Below are positions 1 through 12,600 of a stretch of 64,000 nt of DNA, piece by piece. How positions within the stretch are numbered: position 1 is the first letter of the stretch; every line of letters begins with the position of its first letter. A program made the translations under genes and the position numbers. Origin of the DNA: Promerops cafer (lineage: Eukaryota > Chordata > Aves > Passeriformes > Nectariniidae); assembly GCA_013398275.1 (NCBI GenBank), contig VZSE01002342.1, positions 1,089,787-1,153,786 of the forward strand, read 5' to 3'. Below the pieces are notes generated by a model, which saw nothing but the letters and a program-made list of their open reading frames with translations, was not told the DNA's origin and did no database searches.

Positions 1-2269
1 ATCTATTGAAAAGATTGCTCACATAGTTTGTTCCCAACACTTACAAGTAATACACAATAATTATCATCAGAGGTTCCCTTTACACATCTGATATCACAAG
101 GGAGGGCTGAACCCAAGCCCACGCTACATAATTAAATTCCATGTTTTCATCTTAGAGCAAAGATCAGATTGACAGCATGGTGAAGCAAAAGCCCTTATCT
201 ACACAACTGATAAAGTAAGTATGCAAAAGCTCAGGAGGTTAGGGGGTAGCCTGAGCTTCCATATTACTCAATCTCTGCCAATTTGGCATCAATTAGACCC
301 CTAAGAACAAGACTGATACTCGCAATTTACTTGTTATGTGCCATGAATAGCCAGGATGTAACAGTCTTTAGACCAATGGTCTAAAACAGCAACATTTCCT
401 TTCTTATTGCATATCAAAATCAGTGTCAAACTGATTCTTCCAGTCACATCTGATGTTTTTCAAATAATCAGTAATGATCATTGCCTGACTGCAATATTTG
501 TGATACACTGGTTTATCTTTTAAATAATGTTGTAGTCTGCCAGCTTCAAAGCTGACTTCACAATGTCAGGACTTCATACTATTGGTGGAATTTGAGTATT
601 ATTTCTACCAGGTCTCAAACTTTCCAGAATTTAAGTTTTATATTTAAAATTATCCACTCATGAAGAACAAAAACTCTCTCCAGGGATATGCTATAGACAC
701 TTTTTTAAAAAATCATGGCGCAAAACACAAACAGCTGTAAAAATTAAAATATCAAGTCAATTTTCCTGACACTACATAACTGTTCCCTAGAGTGTGTATT
801 TTATTCATAGTAAACCGTAATGTGTGAAGAACTGAAAAAGAAACAATGCATTTTTCTCACGAAGTTTTTCCCCAATAGATTCTTGTCAGAATGACTCTCC
901 TGGTCTGTATAACATCCTTTGCTTCTCAGTCTTCAATGCCTGCTACATTATTCAGCTGCTAGACTGGTGAATTATGAGGTTATGAATAACATGATGTTCA
1001 GTATTTATATGAAGACTACACTTAAGATGTTTTTTTGGACAAAATGCAAAAGCAGCTTGCTTCTCAACATAAAAAAAGCTAAAAGCATATGCTGGAACAG
1101 ACATGGAAGGCTGACATTACCAACAGTGAGGAGCACTTGGAACTTCTGCAATGGGTGGGGAAAAGTTGGGAAGGGCGGCAATTAGAAATGTTTTGGAAAA
1201 AGAAAACATTTTTTAGGGTGAAAGTTAATTTTTACTGTGCCAATCACAATTTAAGCTAAATTCAAGTTTATTTTTCCTCATTCAGTTTATGATCTCATCT
1301 AGTCATCAAGGATGATTGATGATGTTTCAGCATTTGGACATTTGCCAGTTGCAAGTAAAAGGGAATTATTTATTTTTCTTAAGCACTACACTGCTGCCAT
1401 TTACTGTATCCCACCCCTTTTGTTTACAGCCTGTCACTGAAGCCACAGCTTTATTTTAATGTGGTATAAGCTCTTGTCTGGGGTTGATAGTGTAAGTGAT
1501 CTAGCAGACGTCTTGCACAAAGAGCATCATTTTGCACAGAAAACACACAGCCTTCACTTCTGAAACTATCCCTGCCACTGATCCAGACAGAATTGTCTTC
1601 TCCTATTTAAAAGTAGACTTCAAAGCCATAAGTGAGCAATGGATGCTGTCATTTTCCTTGTGGTAAAACTACATTTATTTAATCCCTTTAAAAACAAACA
1701 AACAAGAAAATTACTTTGACCTTTGCCTTGGCACAAGGATTCTGATTTGAAATGTGTATTACATGTCTAACACACTGTAACTGTGTCCAGCTGAACTGGG
1801 TCAGATTTATGTGCAATTAGGAAAAAAGCAAACCAAAACAATTTCATTTTCATATTTGTTAATATCAAAACATCTTGAAGCAGCACTAAGTTTTAACTGA
1901 AACACACAGAACAATAAAAAAAGAAAATAACTGGAGGAGTGATCTGATAAAAACTGCATTAAATAAATAATATGGACTTTCTTACTTGCATTTTTTTCTG
2001 GATTAAACATAAATGTATGTTTGAATGTCCCCACTTTGGCTGTTCATAAGCTACAGAAAGGTTTTTTTGCATGAACTCTTCAACCTGAGAGTTTTAGCAG
2101 AAAGCTTCTTTACAAGGCTTAATTAAAAGCAGGTTTAAGTCAGGGCCCTCACTCAGTCTGGGTTTTATTTTGGCCTTCACTCTGTGTCAGAAGTCAAGTC
2201 CCAAAAGAGAAATGAAGTTCATTATTGAGTCAAGAGAATATTTTCTCCTTCATTCTAAGCCCAACTAAA

Positions 2270-2450
2270 CATGTTTCAGCTTTGAGTTTGGGTTTAGTTA
2301 TCTCCAAATGAGATTTTATGTAATATGCACCTAGGGGTGAAATGTAATTAGATGCTAATCATGATGTCTAACTTTGCCCTACATAATAAATAATGCGCAA
2401 AAAACACTCTGCAATTTTCTTTGCATGCAACTGGTTTGGTACGGGGAAAT
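2270..2450. promoter_or_regulatory. Candidate conserved noncoding element
   Basis: This non-repetitive block includes 'gtaattagatgctaatcatg' (about 2344-2363), which combines a TAATTA homeodomain core with an ATGCTAAT octamer-like site. The bases 'cataataaataatgcgcaaa' and 'ctttgcatgcaactgg' follow. The mix of POU-like and homeodomain-like sites in unique sequence suggests an enhancer, but nothing in the window proves it. Confidence 0.22.
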
Positions 2451-5400
2451 GTACATTCTAAACAGCTGGTGTTCACAATGAGTGTACCTCACACCATCAG
2501 ATGCTCACAAGAAATGCAACGTCATTGTCCTGAAGCACAGTAGTCATGCAGTCACACTATAAAACGCACTGAGCAATGTACCAAACCAGAACAGCACTGG
2601 CAGATCTGTCAGAAAACATTCAACGTTTTCCAGAATGTTTTAAGTGGTAGTTTCTTGGAGACTTTTGACATTGGATACTACGCTAATGATTTTTAAAGCA
2701 TGCTCTCGTCAAAAGCAAGGTTATATTTTAGCACTAATAACTATAAAAAAGGTAATTCCTGTCAGTCATTCAAGTGCAAGGAACAAGGACTAATAGCCAA
2801 GCAGTTAATCACTTCAGTTGACAGTACTATATTATCATTGGTGGTTTTGTAACTGGACAGTAGGCACAGACAAGTGCATCTTGTTTGCAACCAATAGCAG
2901 AAGCAGATGAAAGACCGTGATATTCGTCATAAGCATTTCTAAGAACAAAAACATGGTGATGCTTTTCAAAAGGCCTTTCAACGTTCACCAGATGTGGAGC
3001 ACATGTGACCCTTGAATGTGAGAGAATAATGTGACAATAAAGTTGAATCAATTCAACATGTGCCAGTAATCGCACCAAGGTGACATGCAAATGTTTTAAA
3101 AACAAAAATATGTAAATTATTTTTAGTTCTTCAGGACAGAAAAACTGGGCACCTGGTCATCCAAGAGTTGCTGTTTCTATCCTCATTTGAAAGCCCATCT
3201 GCTTGAAATATGTTTCTCCCTGTGTGAGACAGCATCTAGCTTTTGTATTTTTACATAAAGAAATTCCATTCCTGTGCCATTACTTACTGAAAACAATTAA
3301 GAGTTAAGAGATTTAATGCTTTCCTCTGCCTCTATGTATTTTATGAAAATAAAACTCCTATGAACAACACATGCAGGAAAAGGATAAGAAAACCAGTGCC
3401 AGGCAAGAGTGCTTTAGTGATGTCTTAAAACTGTGTCTCCTCTTTTGACTTACAGAAGGGAAACATAATGAGAAGAGGCACACCACTCCATGCTTATCTA
3501 TACTACTCTAAGTCTACCCATCAGATACTAAAGAAACAATTCGCTTGCTGCTAGTGATCACTTCTGAAGGAGATCTTGCTCAGGCTATGGATAAAACACA
3601 TATGCACAGTGATAGGCTAGGAAACAATTAATTTCACAGAGGCAACAAAATCATTTGCAGATGCTGATGTTTGAAGTTCAAACCGATAGTCTTACGTGGG
3701 TGAATTCATACAGAGAAAAAATTTCATTCCACGTAGCTCAAAAATTGGATCAAATCAGAACCCAAAGCAAAACATTGAATTTTTGCAAGCTGTTAACAGA
3801 CTTCCCCTAAAACACATGGTGGCTTCCCAATCTACATTTGTTGCCAACGCTTGCAGTCAGACCTTACAAATTAAATGTGGGCACACATGTCTTCAGTGTA
3901 CTCAACCTCTTCTCTGCACTGAACAAGCAGATGAAACTAAACCAGCATGGAGACAAAACCAAACTTGGCCTATGCCAGTGAGTGATACTCCCTTGAAGCA
4001 GCAGCACCATATGTCCTTGTGCATTTGCTGTCATCTCTGTAGATGCAATGAGAAGATGTTGTGAACCATTTCTCTCCTACAGTAGGTAGCTTCTCAAACA
4101 GCCTTTTCTTCCACAGGATGGAGAAAAAGCACAAATTTTCAAAAACTGTGGCAAAAGCCAAGGCCTCACCAAGACAAGTTTGGAGAAACAGTAGAGAAGG
4201 TGACACAGAAGGTGCTAACTGAGTTGTTCTAAAGCTCTCCAGAACTGTGAAATTCAGAGTACTTGACTGCATACTGACTCCTTGAGCACTGAGAATTTTT
4301 TTGTGGAATTCCAGACATTAAATAACCTAGTCAGAAAATACACTTGTAGTCTGGGGAAAAACCTACACAGAGGGTGTCAGGATAATCAAATTAAGTGAAG
4401 AAGCTAAGACAGCCTTTCACTTTTTACTTTTTTGTTTTTTCTTTTTTTGTAGTACAAGAACATATATTTTGAAATTTATTCCTATGTATAGTATAGTTAC
4501 AATCAGAAGAATTATGCCCAGCTGAGGCTACTGTGCAGTAGAGATAATGAACTTTAAGTAGTACATGATACCAAGAACTTCAGCTTTTTAAATATTCTTT
4601 GTTTGTGATGTAAGCAGAGACTTGCAGAGTTTTTTCATAACCATATCTGCTATAACAGATATAAGAATAAATGATTTTTAAATATATCCTTTTAAAACCA
4701 AACAGAACTGTAAAAAAATCATGCCAGTGAGAGCCTGGTCACTAGGGACACCAAAGCAATAATTAAAATATATGTTAATAAAAAGGCAGTTGAGGATCTG
4801 TGCCAGACTTCCTCAGAAATCCTTTATGTTAATCACACTCTGATACTGTTACTGGAAAACAATATCCTGAGCAGATACATTTAATATGTACAGCTATTAT
4901 TAGTTACAGGTATCTTAATACAGTATCTACGTCTTCCCAAATTCAACGTCCCATCTCTGTTACTGTGTTGCAGAAGAATACCGGGTTAAGAAATTCGGAT
5001 AAAGCCAGAGACAATTTTTAAAAACTGAAAGAAAATGCTCCTTATTTTTTATCAGAGAAAAACATTTCTGCTCCATTCAGAAAAGGCAACCGTACTATGC
5101 AAGGATAAATCAGATGCAACTATGAAACATGCCTGAATCCTTTGCTGCCTATGGCTTAGCAGCTTTTTCATTTTCCTTAGACTTGAGGATGGGTAGGGAA
5201 GAAATACTAGAAAAAACCTGATGGATAGAATTAAGTCATGTTTGGAGAGTTTCCCATCTCTGGCACATTACCTTTTCCTCTTCTCCTCCAAATACCATCA
5301 TTAAAAAGAATTTGAAACTTTTCCCTTCCCCAGAGATTCAGATTATAATTTATTACTTATCTGTTATCTACATTTTATTTTCCTGAAGAATAAACCTACA

Positions 5401-8400
5401 TCAACCTGACAGTTGTGCTGAATGGCAATGGTTTATGGACCAAGTAATTTATTTATTGTAACTGCAACCATATGTTTTAACCTGCTACAAAATTATGAAA
5501 TACTTCCCATCAATAGTCAGTCCAAGTTTGATTTCTATACTGAATTGCCTAATGTGAATGTACAGCATTTCTGTACTTCAAACAAACAGTGTGAGGACGT
5601 AAACAGCAGTTAAATGTATTCATGCCTTATTAGACACAGCTGCACAAATGGGCTGTCGTATTTCATTACAAAATACTGTACAAGTTTTACGTGTGCACAG
5701 TACCCTCCATTTCTGCAGGCAACACGACTACTTTAAATTTCAGGAACACTCACAGAACCATATGCTATTTGTTTGAAAGGCACACAAAGGCAAACAATCT
5801 GGGATGAGGTGGTGCAGGGGGGACATCCAGAGGGAAATTTCATTTTTTCTCCTATGCCTACCACATTTTTATTTAACAAAGCATTCTTATTAAATACACA
5901 AAAGAGTAAACACAGAGACTACAATGCTACAGAAGCTTTAGAATAAGGAAGTGCAGGTAATTTCTAGGTATGGAGCAAATACTTCCTTCTGCTTTTTGGG
6001 GGAAGGTGGGATACAAATGAGAATCAAGCAGTCTTGTTACGTCAGTGTGTCTTGTATCAGCCCTCACACTGCTCTGCACCAAGCTAGGAACACCACAGTC
6101 AGCAGGCACCTTTGAGCATAAGTCCACTTTTCTCAGGTCTACAGTATGCTGACTTAAACATACTTCTGCTCAAATATGGTGCCATGGGGTGAAATAGGGA
6201 AGCTTCTGAAGAGGCATCTTTTTAGACTGAGAGAGTTCCTAGAGAAACTGCATGTCAATGTAAGGTAACTTAGCTGAAGAGATGTGAACTGGAGAAAAGC
6301 TAAAGAAAGACAGCCCCTAGAGGAAAATCTCTCTTCATGTCCCAAGAAAACTCAGGAATGTGTGAGAAACATCTAATAGTTTAAGTCATTTTTCTGTTAC
6401 ACGTACCTGTGGGAGAGCACATGTAGTAGTAATCTCTTCAATTAAATTCTAATATTCTACACCTCTCTAACAGGGAGGAGTTAGAGCAACAGCTCTGTTT
6501 TAAGCAGAGATAACCAGTAAATTCCAAAACTATGCCCGGCAGTAAGTACTACACAGGCAGAACTCTGGCAAGCCAGATTTGATTTTAAAAATTATTCTTC
6601 ATTACCTACTGCAGAGGTAAAATTCCACTACTATTTTCCTGGCCAAATCAGCATGTTGCTTTCAAACATGACTTGCTTTACTAACCTAGAGAAGGAGAGT
6701 TGAGCCTGCCTTCTTTGCTGGAAAGGAGCAAACAATAGCAATAAGTCTATAGATCTACAAACAATTATGTAATAACTTACAATGAACAAGAATCTACCAT
6801 GGCTCCATAGCTGGACCGAGCCACAATCAGCTTGTTGTGTACTAGTGTCTTTTTGTGTAGCTTCCTTTGGGGGTGGGGTTTTCATTGAAAACAACAGAGT
6901 TTTGCAAGTTTTCCAACACACTGCCAGTTCCACTTCACCACATAAAAGACAAAATCTTAAGTCAGAAAAAGAAGTTAAGTCCTAGACCACCCTGATCTCA
7001 GCTGGCCTGAAAGCTCAGAAAGTTAACACCACTTTGTTTTGCATCAAGTAAGCAAAATCAAACTTAAGAATATACTTGTTTTCCTACTGAAAGTAAGTGC
7101 ACCTCTATGTCTGTGCATGCTCCATGAGCTTAGAAATATCTGACCCAAGGAAGCATGGGGGGCCTGTCGAAAGTTAATATAACTCATTAAGGTGCAGAGA
7201 CAAAGGAAATGCAAAGGAAATGAAATGTGGCAGCCCCACTGCTAATTTTGGATATTGCCCACAGTAAAGTTTTCACTAGTTTTCATCTGTGTTGTTTCTC
7301 TGCTTTCTCCTTGCCGGTCTGTAGGAAATAATCAAGTATATCCTCCAAAGGAAGGAAAACCAAACTGACAGACTAATATAATCACATTCAAACCCACACA
7401 TACAGTGCTGGCACTATCAAACTGGTTTTCAGATAAGAGATTTGATAGGTGATTACTGCCTTTGAGCTAAGAAACACAAAGATAAGCAGTTCTTATGAAT
7501 AAAGAATCACTATACACTGTGCTTTTGGTGTTGACTTCATTATTATTACAACAGTATCTGTTGGGAGGGAGGACACAGGGCCTGTAAAAATAAGGCAATG
7601 CTCATTTTCTTAAAGACTACAGAATAGTTAGTGAAAGCACAAAAAATCCAAAGGTAAACAGTCTGGCTCTAAAAAGGGGGCAATATCTAATTACGATTAT
7701 TAGCTAAGAAATCCTACATATTATCTTAAAATAAACCTCTTGCCTTTCTAACCAAGCTAAGTGAACCATTTTGACTGAAAGCATTAAAAAAATTACACCA
7801 AACAAGTATTTTTTGTCAAATAACTATGAGTAGCACAATGAATGAAATTGATAGAAAATAAAATGCTAGAATACAAATGGAGCTGTTTACTTCCCCATCT
7901 CCATTCATATATGACTTTGCCTGCCAGTAACACTCAATTAACATCAAACTGATGAGCTAATTAGCAGAGACTTAACACCACAAAATCACACTTGATTCAG
8001 TACTCAACAAAACCTTGACAATTAGCTTGTCCATCAGGAAGCTGATGAATGGGCATTGCTAATGGGATTTCTGTAGTTAAGAGGCAAAAAGATGAACTAA
8101 AGGAACCTGCAGTCTTACACGGCTTACCTGTGACCACAGAAGCCACATCAAAAAAGGCACTGCTTACAAGTCCCTGCCTTCCAATATAAAAGATGCTGCT
8201 GCCAAGAGTTCTTAACTCCTCCATTTTGTTGGATCCAAAATAATGCATGCCATTTTTCTGTGGGTTAATAAGCCATGACATTTGTCCAGTCTATTGGAGA
8301 CAATTGCCATGTAGGAAAAGTGCTTTTTAAAACATTTCATGTATGACTCAGCCTGTCCTGTGCAAGTAAACCCAGAAAGAGGCAAGACATTATTTTTTGT

Positions 8401-9652
8401 GAGAATGGTACCAATCTCCTGAAGAAGCAGACACTGGAAACCAGATCCTGCATCTAAAGGAAATGAGATAGTAGGCAACTCTTATCACTGGAGCACCATG
8501 TAGAGCAAAGCAAGGACTTACTGGGAGTAGATGCAATAGAAGCTTTGCCTCTTGGAGCACAATTATCAGTGTAAGAATAAATGATGACTTATTCAACATT
8601 GTTAAAACTCTGTCTCCTCACTACTCCTATACATATACTGGCAGGGATTGTGGGCACCCACCTTTTGGCACAGTTAAAATTAACTCTTACAGAAAGTAAG
8701 GAGCTAAGGTTACATTTTAAGGAGAAAAGTCACAGAGGGGAAAGAATGGCAAGTGGCAGGCAGAGCCATAGCTCCGCACAGGGATCCCCAGGACTGGTGA
8801 AGGACTCCAGATTTCACTGGTGGTGAGTGTTCATATGACACTGAGAATAATGCTGCACTTCTGCAGCATGGGTTAACCAGATAGCAACTGCCATGTAATC
8901 ATAACATGTATCAAAAAAACATGGCAAGTAAAAGGTATTAATTGTTTAAACTTCTAACAAAAGAAAGTGCATTTGTGTAGAGGGGGCAATAGTGGTTTTC
9001 TGCTTTCCCCCCTGAAAAGCTGGCTCCTATTACAACCATTTATATGTTGGGATTCTTTCATTTTACATGAAGTATTTTGGTTTTGTACACAGAACATTAA
9101 TTTAACAGTTTCAGCTGACTTAATATGTTTAGCCTCTTCCCAGAAGGCTTTAAAAGTTTTACAGATGTTGGCATTTGTTCACTTAAGAAAGCCATTTCTT
9201 CATTTAGTGCTCATTTTAGAGGCTCTGGGTGACCTGTGTCTGGATACAAAATATTAGCCCTTTCACAGGGTGAGGGAGGGAGATCTTTGTGTTTTAAATG
9301 AAAGCCATAATGGCAATCCTTGGCAATTTTCAGACCAAATGCAAACACATTTCTTTGACAAGAATACTGAAAGATATTCTTAATTTCCATGTGATATGGT
9401 AACCACACATAAAATGTTTTAACCCCTTGTCAGCCAGAGTTAGAAAAACTTCAAATAGTTTTCTTTCAACAGATTAATAAACTGTCAATAAAGACAGCTA
9501 CTGTTCATTCTCAAAGCATTTATTTCATGTTAAAGCAACCCTTACATGTATTTTATTTTGTACTTTCAAAGTAGTCTGAGCAAGAGCATTCTACATACAG
9601 GAAATTATTTTAACTAGAAGAATTCTATACATACATATGGAATAAAATAATT

Positions 9653-9684
9653 TATATGTGTGTGTATATACACACATACACATC
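9653..9684. repeat. TG/TA/CA compound repeat with palindromic centre
   Basis: The sequence runs through TG units into TATATA and then CA units. Positions 9659-9676 form a perfect 18-base palindrome (TGTGTG-TATATA-CACACA). This is simple-sequence DNA able to form a hairpin or cruciform. I see no sign of a gene. Confidence 0.9.
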
Positions 9685-12600
9685 TTTCTTTCTCAGCAAA
9701 ACCACTTGGAATGCCTTAATGCTGGCATGTCAAACTGGGAAATGGCCCGTAACTAAGCTCCCTAAGCCCACAGAATATGAATTGTAACCAACAAGCTCCT
9801 TCTCTATGGAGTGTCACAGATGGTGACACAAAACCAAATACGCTCAAAAGAGCTCATCACTTCCTCAAACTTAGTTCACTGTTTTATCTGTATTGTTGTA
9901 GTACTAAGATGCCTCCAGCAGTTTAGGGCTCTGTTTCATAGAAATGTTTAAAAAAACACATAAAAATATCTGAATTCCTCTTAAAAACAAGGTAGCATGA
10001 GCATAAGAGGCACTGAGCAAGGAATTAACTGAGACCATGTGAGACAGGTATCAAGATACTTCAGGGCTTGTATATACCAGTTTTTATGAAAGGCCATGAA
10101 ATTTACCATAAATTTTATGTAGAATAAATATTTAAGAAGTTAAAAATATTGCATGAGTAAGGGAAGAATCCAAATGGGCTTACATGCAATGGAGTAGACT
10201 CCAGTGTAAATGCAGAAAGTCTAACAAACAGATGGCTAAATAACAACTAACAGTGAATAATTTGGAAGCTTAAGTAATTGATACATGACTATTTTCACTT
10301 CATCAACAAATTACATTTGATTGTTTAGTTGCATAAGACAGAATGTGTATCAGTGTCCAAACTGCAATCTCATCCAAAAGATACCAAATTCCAGAAGATG
10401 ACCTTTGCAATCACCATGGTATCATGCAAGACTTCCACCAAGACAATTCATTCCATATGTAACTTTATGTTGAAAAGTGACTGACCTAATTTCAATATTT
10501 ATTTTTTTAAATGTAAAATCTCTAATTGTGGGCAGCTAACACTATGGGTCTTGTTTCCAAATACTGTTGCAATATCTCTTCTGAAGAGACTAACTGATCA
10601 ACACTGTAGCCACCAAAAAGAAAATTTATTGCACTGACCTGAGCTATGTAATTATAAATTACACATAGAATAAGCAATATAAATAATAACAACAAGGAAT
10701 GTCACTGATCTTAATCTAGTCTATGTAGAAGTGAAGTTCTCTCAACAGCTGACCTATGAATTATTCTTGCAGAGTAAAAGGAAGTACTCCAAAAGCTTTT
10801 CTATTTTCTCACTTCTTTCTATTAAACTGCTTGCTTCAACCGACTGAAGCCCATGCTTATTAAGCTCTTGGTTTACACCAGTTTAGAGTCAATAAAAGTT
10901 ACCTAGTAACTACTGTATCCTGTAGAAAAGTTGAGTGGTCTGAAAACTCTATTGAATTCTAGGCAGGGAAAATTTGTAAGCTGTCTTAAGAGTTTCCAAA
11001 TTTACTGGCAAAGGATTCTGTGCAGGCATGCATATGTGAGGAACGCCTAACCTATTATGTGCAAATAAATAATATTGTCACCCTTGATCAAATAATGAGT
11101 CCTGTACCTTACATTTGTAAAAATGGTAAGGAATCACAGCACAGGACGGCAGGGTTACTAACACCCTAGCTATTAGATCTTGCTACTGAAACCTTAACTA
11201 CAATATAAAATACTCAGCAGTATTGCGATTTTTCCACTTCTTTTTTTTTTTTTTGTGGGCTTGAACGCTAATATTCATAAGAGAAAGAATGATGTCATTG
11301 ATTAAACTCATAACCACTTTCTGCCAAAAGGAAAATAAAAACATTGGAATGACATCTGGCATTAAGTCTCTGTTTCCTTAAAAACATGTTTATACTTTCT
11401 CAAGACACCAAGGACAACAATAAAATCTGTATTCTGACAAATTTTACAGCACCAAATTAGTACTTATTAGTACTTGGAATTTTAAACATGAAAATACTAT
11501 ACTGTCAAGAGGTCTGCACCTAAGTGTATGTATACAGCTTTCACCACCAATGTATTCCACCTACTTATATTACTACCAGGAGTGACTAAAAATTCCAGTT
11601 GATTTTGCTAAAATATTAGTGTTCTCTTTTTTATGGTAGCTGTAAGGATTTTTAGTGAGATAGGCATCATAAAGGTAGTTATATCCAGTGATCTACAGGA
11701 TGAAACTGTGAATATGTTAATGATTTTTGGTTATGGATTGATTCTGTGAATTTGTTGGGTTTGTGGGTTTTTATAGTATTCTTTATTACAAATTTAATTC
11801 AAATTACTCTTGAGATTATGTGACATTAATCAGCATCACAAAACAAAACTTGGACAATTCTGAGATCCAATGGTAGCATCATGGTTTTTAGGTCAATGCT
11901 GAAGCTGCCTGATTTCCTGGGATATTGTGAAATGTTGGACAGCAGGTGCAAAAACTCTGTGGCACAAAAAATCTCAAGAAGCAAGATTTCCCTCTCCAAC
12001 ACAATAACAACAATGAATTTAATAATCTTCCAGATAGCCTTACTTTTGTCAATCCAGCTATTCTAAGACAACAATGCTGGTACATTTGCAGTTTTAGAAG
12101 GAAGTTTACCCCAGACATCTTAAAAAAGAAAAGAATGTCCTCATCCTAAAGAAGAAAGACAGCTTCCTCTTTTGGGAAGGGTCACTGAAAAAAACCCTAA
12201 TCTTGAAATTTAAATGGTGGGGGTATTAATAAAATAGATTTCAACTCAGTATGACAAGTACTTTACTCTTAAATCTTGAGAGTAAGTTATGCCAGAAGGG
12301 TTCAGCCAATTCTAAGAAGTAGCATCCAACCTCAGCAATTTTAGAGTAGTGCCATTCAGAGAGGAAAAGCACTTTCCCTTGGGGTGCATTATGGTCCCAT
12401 TCACACTATCTGCTGGGTACTTTTAAACTGAATTTGGAGACAGAAATCCCTGCTCAGTAAATATATGAGTAGTATATGTTAAAAACAGCACAAGGTTTTT
12501 CTCTCACACTATCACATTTTGTTTACTCTGGAGAGAGCTCCTCTTGAGCTTTTGAATTTCATGGGCCCATACTGCTTAATAAACCTGCAATAAGGACATA

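Noticed and set aside
11125..11170. 'gaatcacagcacaggacggc' as a minus-strand CR1 end
   Set aside because: It is only a few bases like the CR1 tail, with no following CR1 3' sequence.
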